A DNA stretch of 64,000 nucleotides from CAVVFX01 sp963777595 (GCA_963777595.1 CAVZRE010000023.1:1-64000), one strand, 5' to 3'; shown: positions 26,289 through 36,525, counted from the first letter of the stretch. Notes: a model not told the origin generated them from the letters alone. Made by a program: numbers and translations.

Positions 26289-27350
26289 TCAGAGTACCTG
26301 AAGCTTGGCAATGGCCCATTTAGCGTGGTCGGCTACGACGGAATCATTCGACTTGGCAAGATTTTCGAGGGGCGGGATCAGGCTTGGATCGCCTGAGTTC
26401 CCCATTGCGACGGCTACATTTCGCAAAAAGCCGGAGTACTTAGCGCGAGTGACCGGGGTGTTCCGAAACAGACCACGGAATTCGTCTTCTGTGAGCGCAG
26501 CCAGCATTTGGAACTCTGGAGTTTCGAGCTTTGGGGCGAAGTGAACGTCATCCGTGGTTGCAAGTCCGGGCCGTGTCGGCCGATTCCAGGGGCACACGTC
26601 CTGGCAAATATCGCATCCAAAAATGTGTGTTCCGTTACCTGCGCGCTGGGCCTCGGGAATTTCGCCGCGAAGCTCGATGGTCAGGTATGAGATGCACAGC
26701 CGTGCGTCGATGGTGTACTGAGTGCCGGAGGGTACGATTGCTGCAGTCGGGCAGGCCTCGATGCAGCGTCTGCAGGTTCCGCAGCGGTCCGGCGGGGGTC
26801 CGTCGGGGTCGATTTCAAGCGACGTCAGGATTTCGCCGAGGAAAATCCAGGAACCCAATTCCTGATTGATCAGGCAGGTATTGCGCCCGATCCAGCCGAG
26901 ACCGGCCAATCGCGCGTAGCTACGTTCCAGCAACGGAGCCGTATCAACGCACATTCTCCATTCAAATCGCCCTTGCGTTTGGAGGATCTCGACCAGGCGT
27001 GTCATGCCGGCGCGCATCACATCATGGTAATCGTCTCCCCAGGCATAGCGTGAGATCCACGCTCGGGTGGCGTCGGACAATTCGGTGGAGTATGGCGCCG
27101 GCCAATTGTAGACCTTGCCGAGGCAGATAATCGTTCGCGCGGAGGGCAGCAGGCACCGAGGATCCTCTCGTAAACCTGCCCTATAGTCGGATAGATAGCG
27201 CATCTCGCCGGCGAATCCCGCATCGACCCACTGCCGGTAAATTGATGAGTCAGGCGATGGGTTGGGAGACGCGAATCCGCACAACTCAAAGCCGCAGTAC
27301 GCGGCTGCCCGTCGAATATGCTCTTTGTGGTACACTTCCTTATTGTTCAA
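26289..27350 (-). CDS. queG: Epoxyqueuosine reductase QueG
   Basis: This 353-aa protein reduces epoxyqueuosine to queuosine in tRNA anticodons, the last step of queuosine synthesis. It carries two 4Fe-4S clusters, shown by CGTCRRCIEACPTAA near residue 190 and CDICQDVCPWN near 250, after a cobalamin-binding N-terminal domain that includes RYAWGDDYHDVM near 104 and ERSYARLAGLGWIGRN near 142. A C-terminal HEAT-type tail (NTPVTRAKYSGFLRNVAVAM) is typical. The start at 27350 is TTG; no ribosome-binding site was seen, so the exact start is uncertain. The radical SAM gene is divergent. Confidence 0.95.
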   Translation of the reverse strand: MNNKEVYHKEHIRRAAAYCGFELCGFASPNPSPDSSIYRQWVDAGFAGEMRYLSDYRAGLREDPRCLLPSARTIICLGKVYNWPAPYSTELSDATRAWISRYAWGDDYHDVMRAGMTRLVEILQTQGRFEWRMCVDTAPLLERSYARLAGLGWIGRNTCLINQELGSWIFLGEILTSLEIDPDGPPPDRCGTCRRCIEACPTAAIVPSGTQYTIDARLCISYLTIELRGEIPEAQRAGNGTHIFGCDICQDVCPWNRPTRPGLATTDDVHFAPKLETPEFQMLAALTEDEFRGLFRNTPVTRAKYSGFLRNVAVAMGNSGDPSLIPPLENLAKSNDSVVADHAKWAIAKLQVL

Positions 27351-27559
27351 TTAGTTAGAGACGTTTGCGGTGCTCGGGATACCAGTCCCGTTTAACCCCA
27401 ATTTAGACCATACAGCCGCCAATTCGCGCCATTGAATGGATTCGTTTGGCCCCCTTCGATCCCCAAGGGCTACTATTAACGATTATTAAGCTGTCAGATT
27501 CTGTGTGCACCCGAGTGCCGCAAATGGGGCAACGAAATGCTAAGGAGACATTAAACAGG

Positions 27560-29686
27560 ATGCCAAAAGCGATCAAGTATGTAGAGAAGGCAGTCAGCGT
27601 CGCCGCCAATGCAGCATGGCAGGTTTTCGACCGCGTCAATCAGATCCACCAAAATCCGTCTTTCACTCCGAAATGGTCGGAAAAGCCCTTGCTGAAGTCA
27701 TGGGAGAAGACGAAGCCGACGCTCGGCTGGCCCCGCACCACGGATTCTCTTTGTCCTCGCTGCGTCCCGGAAGCCCGGAAGGCGATTCTGGACGGGACGC
27801 TTCCGGTCGACATTCTCCGCAATGAAAAGGTCGGCGAAATCAAGGCTCAGATCATCGAACGCGATGGCAAGATCCTGATGGTCAAGGATTGTGCGATCCA
27901 CGGTCATTTTGAAGACGTGATGGCGATCGACACGGCATTCTTCAAGCATCTGGAAGAATGTTTTCCCGGGCCGCGACATCCGCGCCCACGCCGACGAAGA
28001 TCTCCACAAGCACGGCACCAGCACGGTGAAGCACGGCCGCGGATCGGTTCTGACGATCGATCTGACCAACCGCTGCAACATGATGTGCGATCCCTGCTTC
28101 ATGGATGCCAACCAGGTCGGGTTCGTGCACGAACTGAGCTGGGAAGACATCAAGACGCTGCTCGACAATTCGCTGAAGATCAAGCCGCGGCGCCAGATGT
28201 CGGTGCAGTTCTCGGGCGGCGAACCTACGCTTTCACCGTACTTCCTGGACGCCGTCCGCTATGCGCGTAAGGTGGGCTATAACAGCGTGCAGGCAGCCAC
28301 CAACGGAATCGAATTCGCCAAGCGCCCGGATTTCTGCCGCCAGGCGGCGAGAGGCTGGATTGCGGTATGCCTACCTGCAGTTCGACGGGATCGGCAACGC
28401 GGCCAATTCGCATCGCGCCGTCGGCAATCTGTTCGACGTCAAACTGCGCGCCATCGAGAATCTGCACAAGGGCGGCGTGGACATCGTGCCCGTGATCACC
28501 CTGGTCAACGGCATCAATAATGAGCAGGTCGGGCCGCATCATCCAGTTCGCGCTGGACAATCCGAAGAAGATTTCGTTCCTTTCCTTCCAGCCGGTTTCG
28601 TTCACCGGCCGTGACGAAGAAGTGACCGACGATCGCCGCGCGGCACAGCGCTATACGCTGTCGCATCTGGCGCATGACGTGAAGAACCAGGTCGGCATGG
28701 GCGAACCCACCCGCGACTGGTTCCCGATTTCGTTCATGAGCACGTTCTCGGACTTCGCCGATCTGATCCACGGACCGAGCGCCGATTGGGGTCAGTTGAG
28801 CTGCGGCTGCCATCCGAACTGCGGAATCGGCATGGCGGTGATGATCGACAAGGAAACCAAGGAATTCGCGCCGGTAACGGCGTTCCTGAATGCGGAACAG
28901 CTGGCGAAGGACATCGCACATGTGAATGATGCCGCGCGCGGCAAGACGATGTCGGTGATCGGCGTCTCGCTGGCTCTGCTGCGCAACTACAACTCGTTCA
29001 AAGCGCCGAGCACGTTCAAGCTTTCGGACCTGATGAAGAAGTTCGACAAGTGCTTCGGCATGACTGGCAAAAATTATGGCAAGGTCACCGGCGACCGCAC
29101 CTTTGACGATATCGAGAAGCGCCGCCGGGACCGGTGGAACTTCCTGTTCATCGCCGGGATGTGGTTCCAGGATCTCTTCAACTACGATTTCCGCCGGACC
29201 GAGCAGTGCATCATTCCGTACGCCACGCAGGATGGCGAGATATCGTTCTGCGCGTATAACACGGGAGTGGGCTGGCGCAATATCATCGAGAAGATGCACA
29301 TGACCGCGTCGCTCACCAAGTGGTATGAAGAGCACGGGCGGCATGAAATCTTCGCCGGCAACAAGAGTGTGCCCCTGACGGACAAGGCTCACTCGCTGGT
29401 CCTGAACGACGAATTGGTGACGCTGGAAGTCCAGCACGATTTGGACGATAAAGGTATCGCCAAGACCGCGCGCGAGGAGAAGAAGCGCAAACGCGACGCG
29501 GTGCTGGAAGCGGCGCAAGCCAAGGCCGAGAACGAAAAGATGATGAAGTTATATAAACAACACGTTCTCCAGGAACCCGTTCCCGAAGGCGGGTTCGTTC
29601 CGCTGAATTCGCTTGGCGGAATCAAACCTGCGCCGACTCCGAAAACGGCAGAGAAGCGCGAAGAAGTTGGTTCATTCGGAGATTAG
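27560..29686 (+). pseudogene. Radical SAM protein, possibly tetraether/membrane-spanning lipid synthase-like, three frameshifts
   Basis: When three single-base insertions are ignored (27968-27970 in a GGG run, 28350, and 28531-28533 in a GGG run), the frame from ATG 27560 to 29686 encodes about 707 aa. The radical SAM cysteines are CNMMCDPC in LTIDLTNRCNMMCDPCF, followed by VQFSGGEPTLSPYF. Extra cysteine sites are an N-terminal CPRC with KDCAIHG, and SCGCHPNCG further on, plus FCAYNTGVG near the end. N-terminal CPxC, radical SAM and auxiliary cysteine sites together recall the Tes family (MJ0619-like) that joins lipid tails. That link is inferred from motif layout. Downstream reading is well conserved in character, so the frameshifts are suspected errors. 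A clear terminator follows. Confidence 0.72.
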
Positions 29687-29711
29687 GGACGGAAGGTCGG
29701 AAGATTTGACG

Positions 29712-29743
29712 AAAAGGCCCGCCAGAGATGGCGGGCCTTTTTC
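29712..29743 (+). terminator. Rho-independent terminator after the radical SAM gene
   Basis: AAAAGGCCCGCC (29712-29723) pairs with GGCGGGCCTTTT (29730-29741) around a 6-base loop and is followed by Ts. The stem is perfect. Its A run and T run let it act in both directions, for the radical SAM gene and for the convergent PEP-CTERM gene. Confidence 0.92.
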
Positions 29744-29759
29744 GTGTGATTGTGCAAAC

Positions 29760-30464
29760 TCATTCACTCGTTCTCCGTAGACCTTGAATAGATCTCCGCC
29801 TCTGGGCGGCCCTTAGCGCCATCGAGAGACCCACCAGCGCCAAGCCGACGCCGCCGAAGGTCGCCGGCTCAGGAGTGGCTGTACCCTGGACCGAGAATTC
29901 GACAGGAAAGCCAATCCCGGAGAAGCTGGACGCTGCCGCGTCGGCAGCATCTATTGATGTTCCATAGGACCATTGATCGCCAAGAAACGTGACCCCGCTA
30001 GCCGTGCTGTAGCTGCTCTGGAAGGGGAAGTTATACTGCCAGGAAGTGTTTGCCACCGGGCTATCGAGTACGAGGTAGTAGGTCCCTGCCTGCAGGAGGT
30101 TCAGTTGAAAGAGCGACACGTCAGCCGGATTGGTAGGTGTGGTGACGGTTCCTTTGACGATACCATCGGCCGCGAACGAGGTGCCTGGGCCCAGGGCGGT
30201 GACCAGCTCGAAGTCCACGGTTCCCGGGCTTCCGGGGGTAAACAGGTTAGCGGTTACGTTGACGTCAACATCGGCAGAAGTCTGGGTCCAGCCAACAGCA
30301 TAGACGACAGGGGTCATGCCGGAAGAAGCATACGGGGCATAATATCCCAGCGGCACACTAGCTTCAGAGTTTCCGCTCGATTGAAGGATGGTGGATGCTC
30401 GGGCGACGGGCGTCAGCAGAGCAAATAAAAGTAAGGCTTGACGAATCGTTTTAGTAAAGCGCAT
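29760..30464 (-). CDS. PEP-CTERM sorting domain protein
   Basis: This 234-aa protein has a signal peptide (IRQALLLFALLTPVARAS) and a C-terminal PEP-CTERM tail: TPEPATFGGVGLALVGLS, a hydrophobic helix, then RAAQRRRS. Such tails are recognised by exosortase (EpsH), which processes proteins destined for the cell surface or extracellular polysaccharide. The middle (residues 25-200) is low in charged residues and rich in Thr, Ser, Gly and Ala with beta character, and contains FELVTALGPGTSFAADG. The start ATG 30464 follows GGAGA by 5 bases; the longer frame from 30524 has no such site. No exosortase gene lies in the window. Confidence 0.85.
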   Translation of the reverse strand: MRFTKTIRQALLLFALLTPVARASTILQSSGNSEASVPLGYYAPYASSGMTPVVYAVGWTQTSADVDVNVTANLFTPGSPGTVDFELVTALGPGTSFAADGIVKGTVTTPTNPADVSLFQLNLLQAGTYYLVLDSPVANTSWQYNFPFQSSYSTASGVTFLGDQWSYGTSIDAADAAASSFSGIGFPVEFSVQGTATPEPATFGGVGLALVGLSMALRAAQRRRSIQGLRRTSE

Positions 30465-30536
30465 GAAAGTCTCCAATAGTTTTCTTCGCCCTCTCAAGCG
30501 ACAAAAACCCGGCGAGACCCTCACGCGCGCAGAAAT

Positions 30537-31904
30537 TCAGCGATCCACGCGCACGGTGACAATGACGTTCATGTGCTGTATGTCGACTCCCATGCCGCCG
30601 TCGACCGGATAGAGTTGCAAGTCCTGGACAGGTTCTCCCGGGGCGTAAAGGCGTGCCCGTTTCCATTCGCCCAATACGTGAACTGTCACAGGATCCGTCT
30701 TTTCGTATTCGGTGTAATTGACCAGATGCACCAGCATGGACGACTTACCAGGATTCGCCAGTACCCTGGTGAGCGTGCCATTTACATTGAAAACGCGCGA
30801 TCCAAAGTTCTTGCGGAGGGTGGTGTTGTAGATGAGCTCCCACAGACTGTCCAGATGGTTCACCTGTTGGGGAGTGAGTGTAATCTGCCCGGGCGCGAGC
30901 GTGGGGAAGTGTTCGTTCGGAGACGGTTCCAGCACAACGCCGCCTTCACGCCGGAAACTGGCCAAGGTGCTCGATCCCGCTGCGCCGGGATCGATGTCAA
31001 TGACGATTCTGACGTCCTGCAATTGATCCGGGCTAAGCTGCGAGGCAGGGATCGATCGTACCGCGGTATGCTGGCTGGACATCATATCGAGCAGGCCTCC
31101 GGACAGCAGTCCGCCGCTATTCCTGTCCTGGACCAGCGCGAGCGTCGCATAGGGCTTATATCCACGCCAATCAGGGTTCTCAAAATACTTCGATGCGGCC
31201 ACGATTTTGTTCCAGGCGGCCACGGCTACCGGCTCACGCGCAGACAAGCGCCGGGTGAGATCATCATCTAAGGTGATGACCCAGCGCGCGCCCGAGATGG
31301 CCGCGTCTCCGATGGCTTCGACGTAACGTGCCGGCGGGAAGACGAGGCCGGTCGACGGACGGACACTGATCCAGAGCGGCCGGTCTGTAGAAGCGCGCGC
31401 AAACTGCAGGAAGCCGGTATTGGTGAAGACCCAAGGCTGGCTGCTGGGGCCGGCAAGAATCTTGCCGTTGTGCTCAATCTGAAGTCCCGGCCACAAACCT
31501 TGCGACGTGCCGATTACTGGTGCGTTGCTGCCGAAGAGCACCTGATCGCGCAACGGCAGGCGAATGGCGCGCTCGAAACCGGGAGTTTCTAAAGTTGCGG
31601 AAAACGCTCCTTCCAGAACCACGCCGTCGAAGACGCTTCGATTCAGGCGCTGGGCGTCTTCGACGGAGAGCGCCAACCCCAGCACGGTTAGTCCTCTGCG
31701 CCGCGCCTCGCGAATGAGCCTGTCGTTACGGACGCCTTCCGGCAGCAACAGGCAGTTGACGGGCGTCCCATCCAGTAGATCGAGCGACTTTGCCGACGGG
31801 TCCCACCAGCGGATTGGAATCCAGCTTCCGGGTTCGGTGCGCGAGTCGGCCGGAAATACCGCGAACGCAGCGACAACAGCCATCAGGGCTAGCCTTAACC
31901 GCAT
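30537..31904 (-). CDS. Secreted protein, glycoside hydrolase-like C-terminal region
   Basis: This 455-aa protein has a signal peptide (LALMAVVAAFAVFPADS) and no recognised catalytic signature. The first half has alternating helices and strands with VNCLLLPEGV, LLFGSNAPVI-like and RWVITLDDDLTRRLSA segments that would fit a TIM-barrel or Rossmann-like fold. The C-terminal part reads KSSMLVHLVNYTEYEKTDPV and HVLGEWKRARLYAPGEPVQD, a beta-domain often seen at the end of glycoside hydrolase-like secreted proteins. It lies 72 bases before the PEP-CTERM gene on the same strand. The role in sugar metabolism is an inference. Confidence 0.65.
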   Translation of the reverse strand: MRLRLALMAVVAAFAVFPADSRTEPGSWIPIRWWDPSAKSLDLLDGTPVNCLLLPEGVRNDRLIREARRRGLTVLGLALSVEDAQRLNRSVFDGVVLEGAFSATLETPGFERAIRLPLRDQVLFGSNAPVIGTSQGLWPGLQIEHNGKILAGPSSQPWVFTNTGFLQFARASTDRPLWISVRPSTGLVFPPARYVEAIGDAAISGARWVITLDDDLTRRLSAREPVAVAAWNKIVAASKYFENPDWRGYKPYATLALVQDRNSGGLLSGGLLDMMSSQHTAVRSIPASQLSPDQLQDVRIVIDIDPGAAGSSTLASFRREGGVVLEPSPNEHFPTLAPGQITLTPQQVNHLDSLWELIYNTTLRKNFGSRVFNVNGTLTRVLANPGKSSMLVHLVNYTEYEKTDPVTVHVLGEWKRARLYAPGEPVQDLQLYPVDGGMGVDIQHMNVIVTVRVDR

Positions 31905-31993
31905 AGTTGTTATTCATGTTACAGTGCTGCAGGGGGCAGTGAAATCGGGCCGGTTCAGCAGACACCCCCTCGTAACGCTTATATACTCCAAGC

Positions 31994-32983
31994 ATGGCCG
32001 CTCTCCTCGAGCCACTCCCGCCTGCATTGCCCGAGATACGCGATCTGCGTATGTTTTCGGCGGCTCAACTCGAACCCTTGCTCGAGGATGAACTTCGCGA
32101 GTGGCGGGAAGCGCTGGACTGGGACTTTACCCGGTCTGCCGAACTGGTCCGCCGTTTCCTCGATTTACGAGCGTTAAACGGCACAGCCTTACTCAATAGC
32201 CTGTCGACTAACCCTCTCGTAACCGGATACTGCTATTACGTGTATGAGGAGCACAAGGGCTTGGTCGGCGATCTTTACGTGCACCGGCCGGCCCGCAGTG
32301 CCGAGCGCGAACTGTTGTTGTTGGAGAGCGCCATAGGGGACATGATCTCCGCGCCGTTTGTCAGCCGCATTGAGAGCCAACTCATGCTGTCGCCGTTGTA
32401 TCCTCTGGCACGCCTTCCATTTAGCGAATATGTGCGGGTCTTTGAGCGCGACTTTATGATGGTGGATCTCTCCACGGCGCGGGAACTCCCGTCTCATAAG
32501 ACTACTGGACCCGCCCGCCTTGACAACTGGGCGGATTATCACCAGGAAGCGGCGGCGATACTGATCGAAGGAGCTTATCACGGTCACATCGACTCCCTGA
32601 TTAACGACCAATATCGAACCACGGCTGGCGCTCGCCGATTTCTTTACAACATTATTAACTATCCCGGATGCGGCGTCTTTTCTCCATCGGCGTCATTAGT
32701 GGCGGTATCTTCATATGGCGTCCTGGCCGGGTTGTCTCTCGCCAGTATTGTCAACGATCGTACGGGCCATATTACGCAGATCTGCGTGGCTCCGGAATTT
32801 CGTGGCACCGGTTTAGGCTATGAGTTGATGAGGCGTTCCCTGCTCCGTCTACTGCATGACGGTTGCCGGCGCGTCAGCCTGACGGTGACGTCAAGCAACG
32901 TAGAAGCAATACGTCTCTACCGTCGAATGGGTTTCAAAACCGCCAGGAAATTCCATGCGTATGTGTGGCAGGGTTGGCGCTAA
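31994..32983 (+). CDS. GNAT family N-acetyltransferase with N-terminal extension
   Basis: This 329-aa protein has a C-terminal GNAT domain (about residues 190-320) with the acetyl-CoA motif ITQICVAPEFRGTGLGYELM near residue 258 and SNVEAIRLYRRMGFKTARKF near 300. The N-terminal 180 residues, including LREWREALDWDFTRSAELV and NPLVTGYCYYVYEEHKGLVG, look like a second, degenerate GNAT half. Two-domain GNATs of this size are known. No ribosome-binding site was seen before ATG 31994. Target unknown. Confidence 0.82.
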   Translation: MAALLEPLPPALPEIRDLRMFSAAQLEPLLEDELREWREALDWDFTRSAELVRRFLDLRALNGTALLNSLSTNPLVTGYCYYVYEEHKGLVGDLYVHRPARSAERELLLLESAIGDMISAPFVSRIESQLMLSPLYPLARLPFSEYVRVFERDFMMVDLSTARELPSHKTTGPARLDNWADYHQEAAAILIEGAYHGHIDSLINDQYRTTAGARRFLYNIINYPGCGVFSPSASLVAVSSYGVLAGLSLASIVNDRTGHITQICVAPEFRGTGLGYELMRRSLLRLLHDGCRRVSLTVTSSNVEAIRLYRRMGFKTARKFHAYVWQGWR

Positions 32984-33163
32984 AACGTCCAATTTAATTT
33001 CCAGCATTCATATATTTAAATTCCATATTTTGAATTAGATAGGCTGTTGTTTCAGCCACCACATTCTATTTTTGGGAGACGTTTTTTTGGTGCGTCGCGG
33101 CACCGTGCATAGAGAAGGTCGGCCCCCGATTTGCTATCTCCTGAAGCTATCGGAGAGGGATCA

Positions 33164-36100
33164 ATGCACAAACAGAAACTATTTCACTTACTCGTTGGAT
33201 TTTTCTTAGTGACCTTGTCTCAATTGATGGGTCAAGAGGTTGGAACATTAACTGGAACAGTTACGAATGCCGCGGGAGCGGCAGTGCCGCAAGCGAACAT
33301 CACGATCAAAAGCAATAGTACAGGCTTTAGCCAGAGCGTGATCACTGATGCGAGCGGCAATTTCACAGTGTCTAATTTACCGCACGGCGTTTATACCGTC
33401 ACGGTAGAGGTGAGCGGCTACAAGCGGCTCTCTCAGGAGAACGTGCAAATTATGGCAGGGCAGCCAGTGAAGCTGACTCTCGGAGTGCAGGCAGGCAGCG
33501 CCAATGAGACGGTCGAAGTCGCAGGCGACGCCCCGATGGTTCAGGATCAGAACGGCCAAATCAGTCAGGGGTATAACTCCCGGATCATTTCGCAATTGCC
33601 GTTGCAATACCGCAATCCCCAACAATTAGTAGGCTTGATGTCCGGCGTTACGCCCCCCGCGCCAGGCGTGGCATCCGGCACCCCCTCGTCCGCGACGATG
33701 TCGTCCTCCACCACTGCGCAAGTGGAAGTAGTGGAGGACCCACAAGGACCCATCGTATGGAATACGAACGGTCAACCCGCACAGGCCAACCGTCAACTGC
33801 TGAATGGGACCGAAAACGACGAACTTGCTCTGGGCATTGCCGTTCACAATCCAACTCTGGATTCCGTGCAGCAGGTGAATGTCATTACGGGCGATTACGA
33901 TGCTTCACAAGGCCGGGCGGGCGGAACGATTCTGAACTATGTTACTAACCGGGGCACGAATGGGCTTCATGGCAGCCTTTTCGCGTTTAACGACAATGCG
34001 TGGTTCAATGCACGAAATTACTTTAACCCAATCGGTTTTCCCCAGGACCGCTATAACTCCAACCTGTTTGGAGGCAGTGTGGGAGGCCGGATTGTAAGGG
34101 ATCACATTTTCTTCTTTGGATCCTGGGAGAGCGATTACCTGCGGTCTGATCAAGCGATGGCCGCGACTGTGCCTACGGCCGCTATGCTGGCGGGCAATTT
34201 CAGCGCAATTCCCGGCGCTACTATCTACAATCCCGCTTCGGGTCCGGCTTCTGGAACAGCGCGCGCCCAGTTTCCCGGCAATATCATTCCGGCGAGTCTG
34301 ATCAGTCCGGTATCGAGCCGACTCCTGGGCTATTTCCCGGCTCCCAATGAACCTGGAATCACGAATAACTATTTGACCAGCGTGCCGTTCCGCAATGACA
34401 ATCTTCGGTTTGAGGGCCGAATCGACGATCGCTTCAACGACCGCACGGGAATGTACCTCAGCTACAGCTACGGCAACGGTTTTGCGTCTCAGAATAGCGT
34501 GCTTCCGATCATCGGCACCTCGCTCGACTCGCATTTGCGCGACGATCATGCCAGCATAGGGATTACCCATTCTTTCGGCAGTTCCACTACGACCGACCTG
34601 CGGTTTAGTTATTCCCGCTATAACGACAACATCTATCCTACGGGTACCTATCTCTCCGCGGCTGCCGCCGGCTTTACTTACTCCAATGGCAGCCCGATTT
34701 CGGGGCCGATTCCAAGCATCTCGATCCCTGATCTCCCGGCGATCGGCGCCAATCCCAGTTATCCGCAAACAAACATCGACCAGTCGTTGAATCTGAGTAA
34801 TTCCTGGAGCAAGCGGTGGCGGGGCCACGATCTCCGTTTCGGCGTTGACCTCTGGGGAGTGCGCCTAGATGGCTTCCAGAACTTGCCCTACGGCCCCAGT
34901 GGATCCTTTGTGTTCGGTTCTGGAGCAACCAGTCTGAACAACGGCGTTGCATTAGGTGGTTACAGCAGCTACGCCAATAGCTTCGCGTCATTCTTGCTCG
35001 GGGCGCCGACTCAGAGCGGCGTGGGGCTGAATGTTGTCACTCCTTCAAACTACACCACGGAAATGTCGGGTTACATCGCGGACACCTTCCAGGCAACTCA
35101 TCACTTGACTCTCGACATCGGTCTGCGGTACGAATTGTTTAGCCCCCTGCAACCGCGGAATGCGGCTGGTAACTTCATTTACGATCTCCCGAGCAATATG
35201 TTGTTGCCAATAGGTCAGGGATTCGTCAACGGGCGCGGTAACGTCCGTTGGGACACTGACGACTGGGCGCCACGGTTCGGCTTCGCTTACAGGATGGGGG
35301 AGAAGACTGTTGTTCGCGGAGGCTACGGGATCAGTTATTGGAACGGCACAGCGCAATTCGGAAACGAGTTCGTCAATGCGAATTCCGGGCTGGAGCAAGG
35401 TGTTAACGGGTCTTACAATGTGGCCGGAAGCTTTAGCCAGGTTCCATTTCCGCCGGTAATCTCAGGAGCAACAGTCGCTCGAAACGCGACCTATTACGTC
35501 GTTCCCCGCAACATTCAGACGCCATACGTTCAGTCCTTCAACTTCTCTATTCAAAGGGACTTGGGTTGGGCCACCGTTCTCGATGTCAGCTTCGTCGGAG
35601 CCTTGGGGCGCGAATTGCCGTTTGTACAAAATGTCAACGCCGCCGCACCTGGCACAGGAACAGCAGGTCTGCCGTTTAACGTTCCAGCTTATGGTAATCG
35701 GACGTCGCCGATCTATCTCGAGAGTACTGGAGCGAACAGCAACTATAATGCGCTGCAATTTAATCTGACCAAGCGGTTCAGCAAGAATCTGGGCATGACG
35801 CTGGCTTATACCTGGAGTAAGTCCCTCGACAATACAAACGGTCTGACGCCTTTGCAGGATAATTACAATACGACGAATAACTACGGATTATCGAACTTCG
35901 ATCGCACCAATGTGCTGACCATCAGCCATGTCTGGCAACTGCCTTTCGGCGCCGGAACCAATCATTTGAGCAGCGGCGTCCTGGGGCACATTCTCGGCCC
36001 TTGGCAAATTGATGGCGTCTTTACTTACGCTTCTGGAACCCCGTGGACGCCGACAGCCGATGCAGGATTGTGCGCCTGCCCGGGAAACACCGTGCGGGCA

Positions 36101-36472
36101 GAGGTAGTGCCGAACGGCTATTCGACAGTGATCGGCTATTATCCGACATTCTTCGGGTTTTATCCGTTCGCCTACAACGTTCAGAACTACGCACTGGCGC
36201 AGCCGGCAGCCGGATCCTATGGAGACGTGGCGCGGAATGCTTTGCGAGGTTCCGGCATCACTAACTACAACATGTCGGTGTTCCGTTCCTTTGTGATGCG
36301 GGAAGGGATGCGGCTCGAAGTACGCGGAGAAGCGTATAACTTAGCCAACTCCTCCTTCTTTGCGAATCCGTCCGTAACCAACGTCAATGCGGGTAACTTT
36401 GGTCAGAGCACTTCGCTGTTACCGGGCTTCAGCCAGAGGACCATTCAGTTGGCTCTGCGGCTGGTATTCTAA
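33164..36472 (+). CDS. Oar-like TonB-dependent receptor
   Basis: This 1102-aa protein is a large outer-membrane receptor. After a signal peptide (FHLLVGFFLVTLSQLMGQE) comes a carboxypeptidase-regulatory-like (CarboxypepD_reg) domain with TLTGTVTNAAGAAVPQANIT and SNLPHGVYTVTVEVSGYK. A plug domain follows near residue 140 (SQLPLQYRNPQQLVGLMSGV), then a 22-strand type barrel ending in the terminal aromatic strand RTIQLALRLVF. This is the Oar-like family that dominates acidobacterial genomes and is thought to import polymers or chelates through TonB. The ATG 33164 follows GGAGAGGGA closely; in the leader, TCTCC (33137-33141) can pair with that GGAGA. The substrate is unknown. Confidence 0.9.
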   Translation: MHKQKLFHLLVGFFLVTLSQLMGQEVGTLTGTVTNAAGAAVPQANITIKSNSTGFSQSVITDASGNFTVSNLPHGVYTVTVEVSGYKRLSQENVQIMAGQPVKLTLGVQAGSANETVEVAGDAPMVQDQNGQISQGYNSRIISQLPLQYRNPQQLVGLMSGVTPPAPGVASGTPSSATMSSSTTAQVEVVEDPQGPIVWNTNGQPAQANRQLLNGTENDELALGIAVHNPTLDSVQQVNVITGDYDASQGRAGGTILNYVTNRGTNGLHGSLFAFNDNAWFNARNYFNPIGFPQDRYNSNLFGGSVGGRIVRDHIFFFGSWESDYLRSDQAMAATVPTAAMLAGNFSAIPGATIYNPASGPASGTARAQFPGNIIPASLISPVSSRLLGYFPAPNEPGITNNYLTSVPFRNDNLRFEGRIDDRFNDRTGMYLSYSYGNGFASQNSVLPIIGTSLDSHLRDDHASIGITHSFGSSTTTDLRFSYSRYNDNIYPTGTYLSAAAAGFTYSNGSPISGPIPSISIPDLPAIGANPSYPQTNIDQSLNLSNSWSKRWRGHDLRFGVDLWGVRLDGFQNLPYGPSGSFVFGSGATSLNNGVALGGYSSYANSFASFLLGAPTQSGVGLNVVTPSNYTTEMSGYIADTFQATHHLTLDIGLRYELFSPLQPRNAAGNFIYDLPSNMLLPIGQGFVNGRGNVRWDTDDWAPRFGFAYRMGEKTVVRGGYGISYWNGTAQFGNEFVNANSGLEQGVNGSYNVAGSFSQVPFPPVISGATVARNATYYVVPRNIQTPYVQSFNFSIQRDLGWATVLDVSFVGALGRELPFVQNVNAAAPGTGTAGLPFNVPAYGNRTSPIYLESTGANSNYNALQFNLTKRFSKNLGMTLAYTWSKSLDNTNGLTPLQDNYNTTNNYGLSNFDRTNVLTISHVWQLPFGAGTNHLSSGVLGHILGPWQIDGVFTYASGTPWTPTADAGLCACPGNTVRAEVVPNGYSTVIGYYPTFFGFYPFAYNVQNYALAQPAAGSYGDVARNALRGSGITNYNMSVFRSFVMREGMRLEVRGEAYNLANSSFFANPSVTNVNAGNFGQSTSLLPGFSQRTIQLALRLVF

Positions 36473-36482
36473 ACCGACCAAC

Positions 36483-36525
36483 GCGACCGGCGGTCAGATC
36501 GACTTACGATTTGACCGCCGGTCGC
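36483..36525. terminator. Stem-loop between convergent genes
   Basis: GCGACCGGCGGTCA (36483-36496) pairs with TGACCGCCGGTCGC (36512-36525), a perfect 14-base stem with a 15-base loop, directly between the ends of the receptor gene and the opposite gene. The T run is weak, so it is a likely but not classical terminator. Confidence 0.7.

Noticed and set aside
27961..28540. Programmed ribosomal frameshifting in the radical SAM gene
   Set aside because: Three shifts in the same direction with no slippery heptamer or pseudoknot is not a plausible programmed event.
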